Shown: piece after piece, positions 18,097 to 26,191 of the stretch
Numbering within the stretch: the first letter of the stretch is position 1
Layout: every line of letters starts with the position of its first letter
NCBI RefSeq assembly: GCF_900101745.1
Contig: NZ_FNAD01000007.1
Span: 186,001-250,000 of the forward strand
DNA length: 64,000 nt
Reading direction: 5' to 3'
From: Glycomyces harbinensis
GTDB lineage: Bacteria > Actinomycetota > Actinomycetes > Mycobacteriales > Micromonosporaceae
Position numbers and translations under genes: made by a program
Notes under the pieces: model-generated
Databases searched by the model: none
What the model saw: only the letters and a program-made list of their open reading frames with translations
What the model was told of the DNA's origin: nothing

Positions 18097-19098
18097 TTGC
18101 CACGGAAACGACCGACGATCAACGACGTCGCCCAGGCCTCAGGGGTCTCACGAGGCACGGTCTCGCGAGTCCTCAACGGACAGGCCAACGTCTCCCTGGC
18201 CGCCGAGCTCGCCGTGCGCCGCGCGGTGAGCGAGACGGGATACGTCGTCAATCGAGCCGCCCGCAGCCTCAAGACCAGCCGCACCGGCTCGATCGTCATG
18301 GTCCTGTCCGAACCGCAGGAGCGCCTGTTCGAGGACCCGAACTTCTCGGTGCTCATGCGGGTCGCCACGAACCAGCTCGCCGAGCGCGACATGTCCCTGG
18401 TGCTCATGATCGCCGACGACGTCGGCGGCCGCGAACGCGTCGCCCGCTACCTGCGCGGCGGCCACGCCGACGGGATACTCCTCATCTCGACCCACGCCGA
18501 CGACCCGCTCTTGGAGGCCATCGAGCGCTCGCAGGTGCCCGCCGTGGCATGCGGCGCCGTGCTCGGGCGCGAGAGCGTCATCCCCTACGCCGCGGCCGAC
18601 GACCGCGGCGGCGCGAGGCAGGCCACGGAGTACCTGGTCGACCGGGGACGCCGCAGGATCGGCATGATCACCGGCCCGCTCGACACCCCGGGCGGTTCGC
18701 TGCGGATGGAGGGCTTCACCAGCGTGCTGGGCCGCAAGGTCACCAAGCGCATGGTCGTCCACGGCGACTACACGCAGGCCGGCGGCGAGCGGGCGATGCA
18801 CCGGCTCCTGGAGGCCTTTCCCAATCTGGACGCGGTCTTCGTCGCCTCCGACCTCATGGCCGCCGGGGCGCTCCAGGCCCTCCACGCCGCGGGCCGCAGC
18901 GTCCCCGGGGACGTGGCCGTCGCCGGGTTCGACGACTCGGCCATCGCCACCGCGACGAACCCGATGCTCACCACCGTCCGCCAGCCCCTGGACACGATCG
19001 CCGAGGAGACCGTGCGCCTCCTCATCGCCCTTCTCGACGAGCAGGACGTGCAGTCCGTGGTCTTGCCGACCGAGCTGATCGTCCGCGAATCCGCCTGA
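18097..19098 (+). CDS. LacI family transcriptional repressor
   Basis: A 333-residue regulator starting at TTG 18097, chosen because PTINDVAQASGVSRGTVSRV must be at the N-terminus. The LacI helix-turn-helix (residues 6-25) is followed by the periplasmic-binding-like sugar sensor (GADGILLIS-like HADGILLIS, FVASDLMAAGALQAL, GFDDSAIATATNPMLTTVRQP). It sits at the end of the importer-galactanase group and before the lectin-esterase gene. Operators at 12554 and 19170 flank the group, making this protein their likely ligand and a galacto-oligosaccharide the likely inducer. Confidence 0.92.
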   Translation: MPRKRPTINDVAQASGVSRGTVSRVLNGQANVSLAAELAVRRAVSETGYVVNRAARSLKTSRTGSIVMVLSEPQERLFEDPNFSVLMRVATNQLAERDMSLVLMIADDVGGRERVARYLRGGHADGILLISTHADDPLLEAIERSQVPAVACGAVLGRESVIPYAAADDRGGARQATEYLVDRGRRRIGMITGPLDTPGGSLRMEGFTSVLGRKVTKRMVVHGDYTQAGGERAMHRLLEAFPNLDAVFVASDLMAAGALQALHAAGRSVPGDVAVAGFDDSAIATATNPMLTTVRQPLDTIAEETVRLLIALLDEQDVQSVVLPTELIVRESA

Positions 19099-19131
19099 GC
19101 CAGTGACCCTCAGAAGGAGACATCGAAGAAC

Positions 19132-19183
19132 TTGACTACGTTTCAATATATCGATATAATGACATTTAATGTGAACGTTCCCA
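19132..19183 (+). promoter_or_regulatory. Sigma-70-type promoter with LacI operator
   Basis: TTGACT (19132-19137) and TATAAT (19155-19160) are separated by 17 bases, an unusually good consensus promoter for this genome. The LacI-type palindrome TGTGAACGTTCCCA (19170-19183) lies just past the -10, at the expected transcription start. This drives the esterase at 19343. Confidence 0.8.
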
Positions 19184-19295
19184 GCATTGACCGACTCGGG
19201 TCGATTGAGGGAGGACTCCCAGAGTTCCGCCATTGAACTGGTACAACAACATGCTTCCCGGCACGCCGCCCTCGGCGTCCGCCGAGCATCGTGCC

Positions 19296-19309
19296 TGGGA
19301 ACGTTTTCA
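19296..19309 (+). promoter_or_regulatory. Second LacI-type operator before the esterase
   Basis: TGGGAACGTTTTCA matches the 19170 site on the central GAACGTT. It lies in the untranslated leader about 126 bases downstream of the first site, suggesting a two-site arrangement. Confidence 0.5.
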
Positions 19310-19342
19310 GTAACCCTCACGACTCTCCTTGAAGGAGTTCTC

Positions 19343-20644
19343 ATGCCAATGCAACGACGGACCTTCCTCGGCCTCGGCGCTGCCGGGGTGCTCGGCGCGG
19401 GCGCCACGTCCCTGTTCGGCGCAGCCCCGGCACTCGCCGATCCCGCCCCGGCCAACCCGTTCGCCGTGGGCGTGCGCCGCTACAACTGGACCCGTGGCAG
19501 CCGCGCGGTCACCACCTACGTCTACTACCCGGCCACCGGCTCCGCCGGAGGCAACCCGGTGACGGACGCCCCGGTCGCCAACGGCGTCTTCCCCGTCTAC
19601 AACTTCACCCACGGCTTCCAGAGCAGCCCGCAGAACTCGCTGTTCATCATCCGGCGCCTGGCCGAGGCGGGCTTCATCGTCCCCGCCCCGCACTTCAACC
19701 ACAACCCCAGCGACGTCGGCAACGGCGAAACCCCGAAGGACGTCTCGCAGGCCATCACCAACACCCTCGCGCTCAACACGAGCGGGCCGCTCGCCGGGCA
19801 CATCCGCACCGACATCGGCGTCGGCGTCTCGGGCCACTCCCTCGGCGGCATGACCACGCACGGCCTGCTGACCCGCTGGGCCGACAGCCGCATCATCTCC
19901 GCCAACCCGCAGTCGTGCACCGACCAGGGCACCCCGTCGAGCTCGGTCAACGCCAAGGTCCTGTTCGTCCACGGCGACCGCGACGACCTCACCGGGTACA
20001 GCTCGGCCCGGCAGGCCTACGCCGAGATGACCTGGCCCAAAGCCTTCCTCACCTTCGTCGGCGGCAGCCACACCAGCTTCTGGAGCGACCAGCGCTTCCC
20101 CACTACGGTCGTCGACTGGGCCCGCTGGACCATGTACGGCGACACCGCCGCCCGCGACCGCCTCCCGGCCGACGCGGCCGGATCCAACACCCGATGGGAG
20201 GCCGAGCTGGGCGACTCGTCCGGCCAACCCGGCGCCTACCGCCTGATCGCCCGGCACAGCGGGAAGTACGCCGACATCGACGGCCTCTCCACCGCGGCAG
20301 GGGCGAAGCTGCTCCAGTGGTCCTCCACCGGCCGGACCAACCAGCAGTTCGAGTTCGTCGACGCCGGCGAGGGCCACTTCAAGATCAAGGCGCGGCACTC
20401 CGGCCTCGTCCTGCAGGTCGCGAGCAACGCCAACGGGGCGGACATCACCCAGCAGGCCGACACCGGTGCCACGAGCCAGCACTGGCGCCTCACCGAGCAC
20501 GGCGGCGGCGTCGTCAGCATCATCAACCGGCAGTCCGGCCTGGCCATGGACGTGTGGGAGTACTCCACCGCCGACGGTGCTCGAGTCACCCAGTACCCCT
20601 ACAACGGCAACGACAACCAGCGCTTCACCCGCCAACCCGTCTGA
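19343..20644 (+). CDS. Secreted alpha/beta hydrolase with C-terminal ricin-type lectin domain
   Basis: A 433-residue protein starting at ATG 19343 after GAAGGAG. The twin-arginine signal QRRTFLGLGAAG predicts folded export. The esterase domain (about 40-285) belongs to the chlorophyllase/PAF-acetylhydrolase-like group, with Ser166 in GVSGHSLGG, an aspartate in FVHGDRDD and a histidine in GGSHTSF. A ricin B-like beta-trefoil (about 295-433) shows repeated YRLIARHSGK, FKIKARHSGL and VSIINRQSGL units. It probably removes acyl groups from polysaccharide while bound through the lectin module; the actual ester is unknown. Confidence 0.87.
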   Translation: MPMQRRTFLGLGAAGVLGAGATSLFGAAPALADPAPANPFAVGVRRYNWTRGSRAVTTYVYYPATGSAGGNPVTDAPVANGVFPVYNFTHGFQSSPQNSLFIIRRLAEAGFIVPAPHFNHNPSDVGNGETPKDVSQAITNTLALNTSGPLAGHIRTDIGVGVSGHSLGGMTTHGLLTRWADSRIISANPQSCTDQGTPSSSVNAKVLFVHGDRDDLTGYSSARQAYAEMTWPKAFLTFVGGSHTSFWSDQRFPTTVVDWARWTMYGDTAARDRLPADAAGSNTRWEAELGDSSGQPGAYRLIARHSGKYADIDGLSTAAGAKLLQWSSTGRTNQQFEFVDAGEGHFKIKARHSGLVLQVASNANGADITQQADTGATSQHWRLTEHGGGVVSIINRQSGLAMDVWEYSTADGARVTQYPYNGNDNQRFTRQPV

Positions 20645-20708
20645 GCCGGCCATGAGATTAGAACGATTCAATGCAATCCGGTCCGGTGACGCCGCACGGC
20701 CTCCCGGC

Positions 20709-20789
20709 ATTCAGTGCCGCCGCACCCGAGCTTCTACATCGGCTCGGACGTCACCACCAATCCCTGGCCCGACATCCACACCCCGTAGG
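20709..20789 (+). pseudogene. C-terminal remnant resembling a PL11 rhamnogalacturonan lyase
   Basis: A short open stretch ends at TAG 20787-20789 and encodes PPHPSFYIGSDVTTNP with an in-frame WPDIHTP end. This resembles the conserved C-terminus of family PL11 rhamnogalacturonan lyases, where PPHPSFYLG is followed by a short Pro-rich tail. No upstream body of the gene remains: the esterase stop is only 65 bases before. A strong hairpin follows, which may be the lyase gene's own terminator. The family call rests on memory of the motif over some 25 residues, so it is tentative. Confidence 0.45.
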
Positions 20790-20797
20790 ACTCCGCC

Positions 20798-20831
20798 GCC
20801 CCGGGCGCCTGTGCCGGAACGCCCGGGGCGC
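20798..20831 (+). terminator. Hairpin terminator
   Basis: Perfect 11-base arms CGCCCCGGGCG (20798-20808) and CGCCCGGGGCG (20821-20831) with a 12-base loop, nine bases after the stop of the lyase-like remnant. Confidence 0.7.
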
Positions 20832-20858
20832 GCGGCCAACACTCACGATCCACACTCC

Positions 20859-20895
20859 CCACCGGCGGCCGCGGTCATCGCGGTCGCCGGTGGGC
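20859..20895 (+). terminator. Second hairpin upstream of the BNR-4 gene
   Basis: CCCACCGGCG (20859-20868) and CGCCGGTGGG (20886-20895) are exact inverted repeats with a 17-base loop, ending 18 bases before the AGGAGG of the next gene. It may be a terminator or a leader structure influencing the downstream gene. Confidence 0.4.
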
Positions 20896-20925
20896 CTTCG
20901 CAGCACCGACAACCAGGAGGCTCAC

Positions 20926-22302
20926 ATGAAACGTCGGACCGCCCTCGGCGCGGCACTCATCGCCGCACCGGCAGCGCTGCTCGACCTCACGGCGGGGTCG
21001 GCCGCCGCGGCCGCACCCTCGCTCGGATCGCCGACGGTCACCACGCTTACCACCGACGGCCGCACCGCGCTCACCTACACCGGCTACATGAACGGGGAGT
21101 CGTTCCAGCAGGACGGCATCACCACGTTCAACGGCTGGCAGTACACGGCGTGGTGGGACCAGGCCGGCCATGTGAACCTTGCCCGCCGCGCGATCGCCGC
21201 CGGCGCGTGGCAGACCATCCGCCTCGGCGACTACCGGACCACCTCGACCGACTCGCACAACACCATCTCGATCGGCGTCTCCGGTCAGGACGGCACGATG
21301 CACCTCGCCTTCGACATGCACAACTCGCTTTTGAAGTACCGCAAGTCGATCGCAGGCCTGGCGACGTCCCCGGCGACCGCGGCCTGGTCGACGGCGAGCT
21401 TTGGAGCCGTGACCGACTCGCTCGGAGGCCAGCGCCTGTCACAAGCGACTTACCCGCGGTTCTTCCGGGCCCCGGACGGAGTGCTGCAGATGAGCATCCG
21501 CACCGGCGCCAGCGGCGCGGGCGACCTGGTGCTCTTCGAATACCGGAGCGGCACCTGGAGGTACCTGGGGCAGTTCCTCAACGGCACGCGCGCCGACAAC
21601 AACGCGTACCTCTTCGGCATCGAGTACGACGACACCGGACTCGACACGAGCGACCTGTTGCACGCCACCTGGACGGTGCGGGAGACGCCGAACGCGAGCA
21701 CCAACCACGACCTTTACTACGCCTACAGCAAGGACCAGGGCCGCACCTGGCGCAACAACGCGGGCAACACGGTGGCGACCACCGGTTCGAACCCGCTCGT
21801 CGCCGACTCGGCCGGCTTGCGGGTGGTCGGCATCGGACAGAACCGGGGCCTGATGAACCAGGAGTCGCAAGTGGTCGACCGCGCGGGCCACGTCCACGTG
21901 CTCGCCTCGCACATGGCCCCCTCGGTCTCCAGCGACGCCGACTTCGACAGTGCGCGACGGAAGTCCGTGCTGGTGCACTACTGGCGCGACAAGCCCACCA
22001 AGGCATGGAACCGGCAGGTGCTGTCCTACACGGGCGTGATGACCCGCGCCGACCTCGGGGTCGACGCGAACGACAACCTGTACATCGCCGCCGGGAACTC
22101 TTCGACGAGGAGGCTGAGCGTCTACACGGCGTCGAAGGCGTCGGGCTGGACCGACTGGGCCGCTCGGTACACCTCGAGCGTCGAGTACTACTCCGATCCG
22201 CTGCTCGACCACGCCCGGCTGCTCGACGGCGCCGTCTCGGTCTTCGCCCCCCGATACGGCGGCAGCCGGATCGATGCGCTCCATTGGGCGACAACCCTTT
22301 AG
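20926..22302 (+). CDS. Secreted BNR-4 repeat protein (PL24/GH145-like seven-bladed propeller)
   Basis: Starts at ATG 20926 after AACCAGGAGG, giving 458 residues with a Sec or Tat-like signal (MKRRTALGAALIAAPAALL). The mature protein reads as a BNR-4 propeller: TYTGYMNGESFQQDGI, ISIGVSGQDGTMHLAFDMH, YPRFFRAPDGVLQMSIRTG, FGIEYDD, YYAYSKDQGRTW. This fold includes PL24 ulvan lyases and GH145 alpha-L-rhamnosidases acting on arabinogalactan or rhamnogalacturonan caps. In a galactan and pectin locus a rhamnose- or uronic-acid-directed enzyme is likelier than ulvan lyase. Catalytic residues were not mapped. Confidence 0.75.
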   Translation: MKRRTALGAALIAAPAALLDLTAGSAAAAAPSLGSPTVTTLTTDGRTALTYTGYMNGESFQQDGITTFNGWQYTAWWDQAGHVNLARRAIAAGAWQTIRLGDYRTTSTDSHNTISIGVSGQDGTMHLAFDMHNSLLKYRKSIAGLATSPATAAWSTASFGAVTDSLGGQRLSQATYPRFFRAPDGVLQMSIRTGASGAGDLVLFEYRSGTWRYLGQFLNGTRADNNAYLFGIEYDDTGLDTSDLLHATWTVRETPNASTNHDLYYAYSKDQGRTWRNNAGNTVATTGSNPLVADSAGLRVVGIGQNRGLMNQESQVVDRAGHVHVLASHMAPSVSSDADFDSARRKSVLVHYWRDKPTKAWNRQVLSYTGVMTRADLGVDANDNLYIAAGNSSTRRLSVYTASKASGWTDWAARYTSSVEYYSDPLLDHARLLDGAVSVFAPRYGGSRIDALHWATTL

Positions 22303-22327
22303 CAACCGACCTCTTTTGGAGTGACGC

Positions 22328-24739
22328 ATGCGTACCACCAGCAATCGAACGGGCCCCTCGGCCGGCCGCCGGGCTCGGCTGCACCGAACGGCCGCGAGTG
22401 CCGCTGCGGTGCTCGTCCTGACCGGGACGGGCGTGCTCGGTTCGGCGACACCGGCATCGGCCTTGTACGGCGACGCCGACATACAGCCGATCGAGAGCAA
22501 CCTCGCCGAGAAGGGCTGGGTCGAGGCGAGCGCGAGCAGCGGCTCGGACACCGCCGCCGCGGCCATCGACCAGGACGCCGGCACCGCTTGGACGCCGACG
22601 GAGACCGGCCCGGGGCAATGGGTGCAGCTGGACTTGGGCGGGACGTACGACAACGTCCGCAAGGTGCACGTGACCTTTCCCGACGTCGGCGCCGTGTACC
22701 AGTACGTCGTCGAGGCTTCGCCGGACGGTGAGGAGTGGGAGGTCATCGCCGACCGGTCGGACGCCGCCGTCCCGGGCGCGGGCGGCGTCGACCTGTTCAC
22801 TCGGCCGGGCACCAGGTACGTGCGGGTCACGGTCACCGGAGCCTCGCCCGGCGCCGAGATCGGCGTCAGCGAACTCATGGTCTTCAACTACCTTCGCGAC
22901 GACCTCGTCCTCGGTGCGGACCTGTCCTGGATGGACGACAACAGGAACCGGGAGTACTGGGTCCACCCGCAGGTCGACGAGGACCGCGGCGCCGGCCCGT
23001 TCCTGCTCGACGTGATGGAGGACCGGGGCTTGGAGTACACCCGGTTGCGGGTGTTCAACGAGCCCCGCAACGAGTCCACCGGCAGCCCGAACACGATCCC
23101 CTACCAAGGGCCGGAGCGGACACTGACCTCGGCGCAGTGGGTCGCCGAGCGCGGACTCGGCCTGGGAATCGACTTCCACTACGCCGACTCGTGGGCGGAC
23201 CCGAGCAAACAGCCCAAGCCCCGGGCGTGGGCCGAGCTGGAATTCGACGAGCTGACCGACGCCGTGTACGACTACACCCACGACTACGTCGCACAGCTCG
23301 TCGAGCAGGGCACGGTCCCGGACAAGGTCGCGGTCGGCAACGAGATCGCCAACGGGTTCATGTGGGGCAGTGAAGCGGTCGGTGCCCCCGCCACGGAAGC
23401 GGTGCACACCGGGGCCAACCCGGCGTACTTCCGCGATCAGGCGCACGTCTACCAGTCGCAGCCCGGCGGCGGCATCCTCTGGCAGTACCGGCATTCCGCA
23501 GACCCCGCCGAGTATCAGCTGTACCTGGACTCCTGGGACCGGTTCACTACCCTCCTTGCCGCCGGGATCGCCGCGGTCCGCGACGCTTCGCCTGAGACGC
23601 AAGTGGAACTGCACTCGGTCATCGGGCGCATCAGCGGCATGGACAAGGCGGGGGAGTACTGGGAGCAGCTGACGACCCGGTTGACCGCCAAAGGCCAGGA
23701 CTTCGACGTGCTCGGGCTCTCCTACTACCCCGAGCACCACGGCACCCTCGAGCAGATGGAGGCGCATCTGCACACGCTCGCGACCGCCTACCCGCAGTAC
23801 GACCTGGAGATCGCGGAGACGTCGTACCCCGCCACCGGCGGCGGCACCATGCCCAACTCCACGTTCCCCCGCACGGTGCAGGGCCAGGCCGACGCCATTC
23901 AGGCGGTGTTCCAGATGGTCAACGACGTCGCCGACAATCGCGGCGTCGGGGCGCTCACCTGGGAGCCGGCGAGCTTCCAGTCGATGTTCCGGTCAGTGCC
24001 GGACATGGCGAACACCTCCGAGCCCAACGCCTCGATCGACGTCTACAACCAGAGCCGCGCCACCCACATCCTCGAGGACACCGTCTACACCGCGGTCCAG
24101 ACCGGGGGCACCCCAGTGCTTCCGGACTCGGTCAACGTCCTGACCACTGAGGACGATTCGCTGAGGCCGGTCCCCGTCGACTGGGAGGACCTGCCGGCCG
24201 TGGCCACCGCGACCCCCGGCCGGCTCGCCGTCACCGGCACGACCGAGTACGGCCAGGTGGAGGCAGTCGTCTCCGTGGTGGACGAGTACGCCTCGGTCGC
24301 CTGCGACGCGGTGGTCAGCGGCACGCGCTTCGGGACCCTGTCGGTCAAGGCCGGCACCACCTGCCTGGACGACAACGCCCGCGTGTTCGGCCCGGTGACC
24401 GTGGCCGAAGGCGCCGGACTGGTGGCGGACGGGGCCCAGATCACCGGCCCGATCGCCGCCGACGGCGCGGACCTGGTGGCGCTGTGCGATACCCGAGTGC
24501 TCGGCCCGGTGACCCTGACCGGAGGGTCGGCCGTCGCCCTCGGCGACCCCGAACTCGGCTGCGACCCGAACCGGCTGACCGGGCCGGTCACGATCACCGA
24601 CACGACCGGATGGAACGTGTTGGCGGGCAACACGATATTCGGCCCCCTCTCCTGCGCCGGCAACGAGCCGGCGCCGGTCCACCACGGGACGCCCAACCGA
24701 GTGCTGGGCGCCAGGAGCGCGCAGTGCGCGGGGCTCTGA
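22328..24739 (+). CDS. Secreted multidomain GH53 endo-beta-1,4-galactanase
   Basis: An 803-residue enzyme with a long signal peptide (to about residue 46). Domains in order: F5/8 type C/CBM32-like discoidin module (about 50-187, IESNLAEKGWVEASASSG to VSELMVF); GH53 barrel (about 190-560) with acid/base Glu339 in VGNEIANG and nucleophile Glu497 in EIAETSYPA; a bacterial Ig-like Big_4 segment (about 605-665, VTGTTEYGQVEAVVSVVD); and a short repetitive C-terminus with FGPVTV, ITGPIA and LGPVTL turns, possibly a beta-helix. Only 25 bases separate it from the BNR-4 gene, so they are co-transcribed. It differs in modules from the GH53 at 16381 and may target longer or attached galactan. Confidence 0.91.
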   Translation: MRTTSNRTGPSAGRRARLHRTAASAAAVLVLTGTGVLGSATPASALYGDADIQPIESNLAEKGWVEASASSGSDTAAAAIDQDAGTAWTPTETGPGQWVQLDLGGTYDNVRKVHVTFPDVGAVYQYVVEASPDGEEWEVIADRSDAAVPGAGGVDLFTRPGTRYVRVTVTGASPGAEIGVSELMVFNYLRDDLVLGADLSWMDDNRNREYWVHPQVDEDRGAGPFLLDVMEDRGLEYTRLRVFNEPRNESTGSPNTIPYQGPERTLTSAQWVAERGLGLGIDFHYADSWADPSKQPKPRAWAELEFDELTDAVYDYTHDYVAQLVEQGTVPDKVAVGNEIANGFMWGSEAVGAPATEAVHTGANPAYFRDQAHVYQSQPGGGILWQYRHSADPAEYQLYLDSWDRFTTLLAAGIAAVRDASPETQVELHSVIGRISGMDKAGEYWEQLTTRLTAKGQDFDVLGLSYYPEHHGTLEQMEAHLHTLATAYPQYDLEIAETSYPATGGGTMPNSTFPRTVQGQADAIQAVFQMVNDVADNRGVGALTWEPASFQSMFRSVPDMANTSEPNASIDVYNQSRATHILEDTVYTAVQTGGTPVLPDSVNVLTTEDDSLRPVPVDWEDLPAVATATPGRLAVTGTTEYGQVEAVVSVVDEYASVACDAVVSGTRFGTLSVKAGTTCLDDNARVFGPVTVAEGAGLVADGAQITGPIAADGADLVALCDTRVLGPVTLTGGSAVALGDPELGCDPNRLTGPVTITDTTGWNVLAGNTIFGPLSCAGNEPAPVHHGTPNRVLGARSAQCAGL

Positions 24740-24748
24740 GCAGGTGAC

Positions 24749-24781
24749 TTCGGCGGCCGCTCCCATAGGGCGGCCGCCGAA
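24749..24781. terminator. Bidirectional terminator
   Basis: TTCGGCGGCCG (24749-24759) and CGGCCGCCGAA (24771-24781) are exact 11-base inverted repeats between the convergent galactanase and LacI genes. Confidence 0.75.
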
Positions 24782-24792
24782 CCGATGCCGAT

Positions 24793-25806
24793 TCAGGCGG
24801 TGGACTCGCGCCGCACGATCTCGAACGGGACGGTGTACTGGCGCGGTGGGCTCGAGGGGTCGGCGATGCGCGAAATGATGAGATCGACCGCTTTGGCGGC
24901 CTTCCACCGGTGGTCGGGATGGACGGTGGACAGCGAGGGGATGAAGGACGCGGATTCGGGGACGTCATCGAAGCCGATGACGCGCATGTCGCCGGGAACG
25001 CTGACGCCGCGGTCCCGCAGGCCGCGCATGACCCCCATCGCGACGGTGTCGTTGAACACGACCACCCCGTCGATCCCCAGTCCCGCCTCGGCGATGCGGC
25101 GACCGGTGCTGCGAGCGCCCTCCCGGGACAGCGCATCGACCATGAACCGCAGTCGCGGATCGGTCGCGAGGCCGCGGTCCTCCAGCGCCGTCCGGTATCC
25201 GTTGTAGCGCCGCGTGAACATGGTGAGCCGATCGAGATTTCCCCCGGTGACGACTGCGATGCGCTGGCAGCCCTGGTCGATCAGGTGCTCGGTGGCCGCC
25301 GCGGTGCCTGCCTCGTTGGGCACCGTGATGTGGTCGAAGCGGCCTGCCGGGTCCTGCTCGCCCATGAGCACGATCGGGTAGCCCTGCACGGGCACCGGCG
25401 GGACCAGCGAGTCGACCTCGACCGCGGAGAGGATGAGGCCGTCCAGTTGAAGCCTGCGCGACTGGGCGATGGCCGCGGCCTCGCCGGCGGCGAGGGCACC
25501 GGTCTGCTCGATCGCGACATGATAGCCGCGCCGCCGCGCCTCCTCGATGACCAGCTCGGCCATCATCCCGAAGTAGGTGTTGCCGACCTGGGGAACGGCG
25601 AGCCCGATGACGCCGCTGCGCCCCGCCCGCAGATTCCGCGCGGACGGATTGATCTGGTACCCGGATTCGCGGATGGCGGCGAGGACGCGTTCGCGCGCGT
25701 CTTCACTGACGCGGACCCGTTCGTTGATGACGTTGGAGACCGTCATCGTCGACACGCCCGCGAGCTGCGCGACATCGCTCATGGTGATCTTGCCGTCCTT
25801 CGCCAT
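24793..25806 (-). CDS. LacI family transcriptional regulator
   Basis: A 337-residue regulator; the start at 25806 (MAKDGKITMSDVAQLAGVST) places the LacI helix-turn-helix at residues 9-28, though an in-frame ATG at 25875 would add 23 residues. The sensor domain is typical (GVIGLAVPQVGNTYFG, DGLILSAVEVDSLVPP, GVVVFNDTVAMGVMRGL, GFDDVPESASFIPSLSTVHP). It is convergent with the galactanase operon and upstream of nothing on its own strand. The GH62 gene, also on the minus strand and upstream of it, is a candidate target because its promoter has several inverted repeats. Confidence 0.9.
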   Translation of the reverse strand: MAKDGKITMSDVAQLAGVSTMTVSNVINERVRVSEDARERVLAAIRESGYQINPSARNLRAGRSGVIGLAVPQVGNTYFGMMAELVIEEARRRGYHVAIEQTGALAAGEAAAIAQSRRLQLDGLILSAVEVDSLVPPVPVQGYPIVLMGEQDPAGRFDHITVPNEAGTAAATEHLIDQGCQRIAVVTGGNLDRLTMFTRRYNGYRTALEDRGLATDPRLRFMVDALSREGARSTGRRIAEAGLGIDGVVVFNDTVAMGVMRGLRDRGVSVPGDMRVIGFDDVPESASFIPSLSTVHPDHRWKAAKAVDLIISRIADPSSPPRQYTVPFEIVRRESTA

Positions 25807-25977
25807 GCCTTCACCGCCTGCGTGGTCGTCGAGTGCGGGCGGCAGGGGCGCCTCGGTGGCAGTCAGGGCTCGCACTTGCGGCGGGGGAGCCGCTCACCGA
25901 GTCTATCGAGCCCCACCAGATCGCCTTTGCGGCTGCGGCGTCGAGCGCCGGAAGCACTCGGAGCCTGGGATCGGGGT

Positions 25978-26019
25978 GGGGCGGCCGGTTCGGTATCGCT
26001 CGGAAGCACCGGCCGCCCC
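25978..26019 (-). terminator. Strong hairpin terminator of the GH62 transcript
   Basis: Perfect 12-base arms GGGGCGGCCGGT (25978-25989) and ACCGGCCGCCCC (26008-26019) with an 18-base loop. It ends the minus-strand GH62 unit just after the small reading frame at 26028-26141, which therefore lies inside the transcript. Confidence 0.75.
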
Positions 26020-26027
26020 ATGGGGAA

Positions 26028-26141
26028 TCAGGCGTTGGACCCCTGGCGGATGTCGGCCAGTACGGTGTCGGCGCCGCAGGTGGAGCCGACCGGGGCGAGC
26101 TGCCAGCGGTGGAGGACCGCGAGGTCGGGTGCCGCTTGCAT
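26028..26141 (-). CDS. Putative 37-residue small protein downstream of GH62
   Basis: An ATG at 26141 is preceded at suitable spacing by AAGGGAG and opens a 37-codon frame that closes two bases inside of a strong terminator. It begins 50 bases after the GH62 stop and is thus in the same transcript. The peptide has one cysteine (STCGADT), one Trp, an HRW near the middle and a basic-acidic C-terminal half; there is no signal peptide. I recognise no family. Ribosome site plus position between gene and terminator argue for translation; length alone would not. Confidence 0.4.
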   Translation of the reverse strand: MQAAPDLAVLHRWQLAPVGSTCGADTVLADIRQGSNA

Positions 26142-26191
26142 CGATGACTCCCTTGTGGATTCAATGGCTGAGGAAGAGAGGTTCATCGGGG

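Noticed and set aside
19307-20710. Long minus-strand frame opposite the lectin-esterase
   Set aside because: High-GC shadow frame; Gly/Val/Asp/Arg-rich composition with no motif, whereas the plus strand has a complete enzyme.
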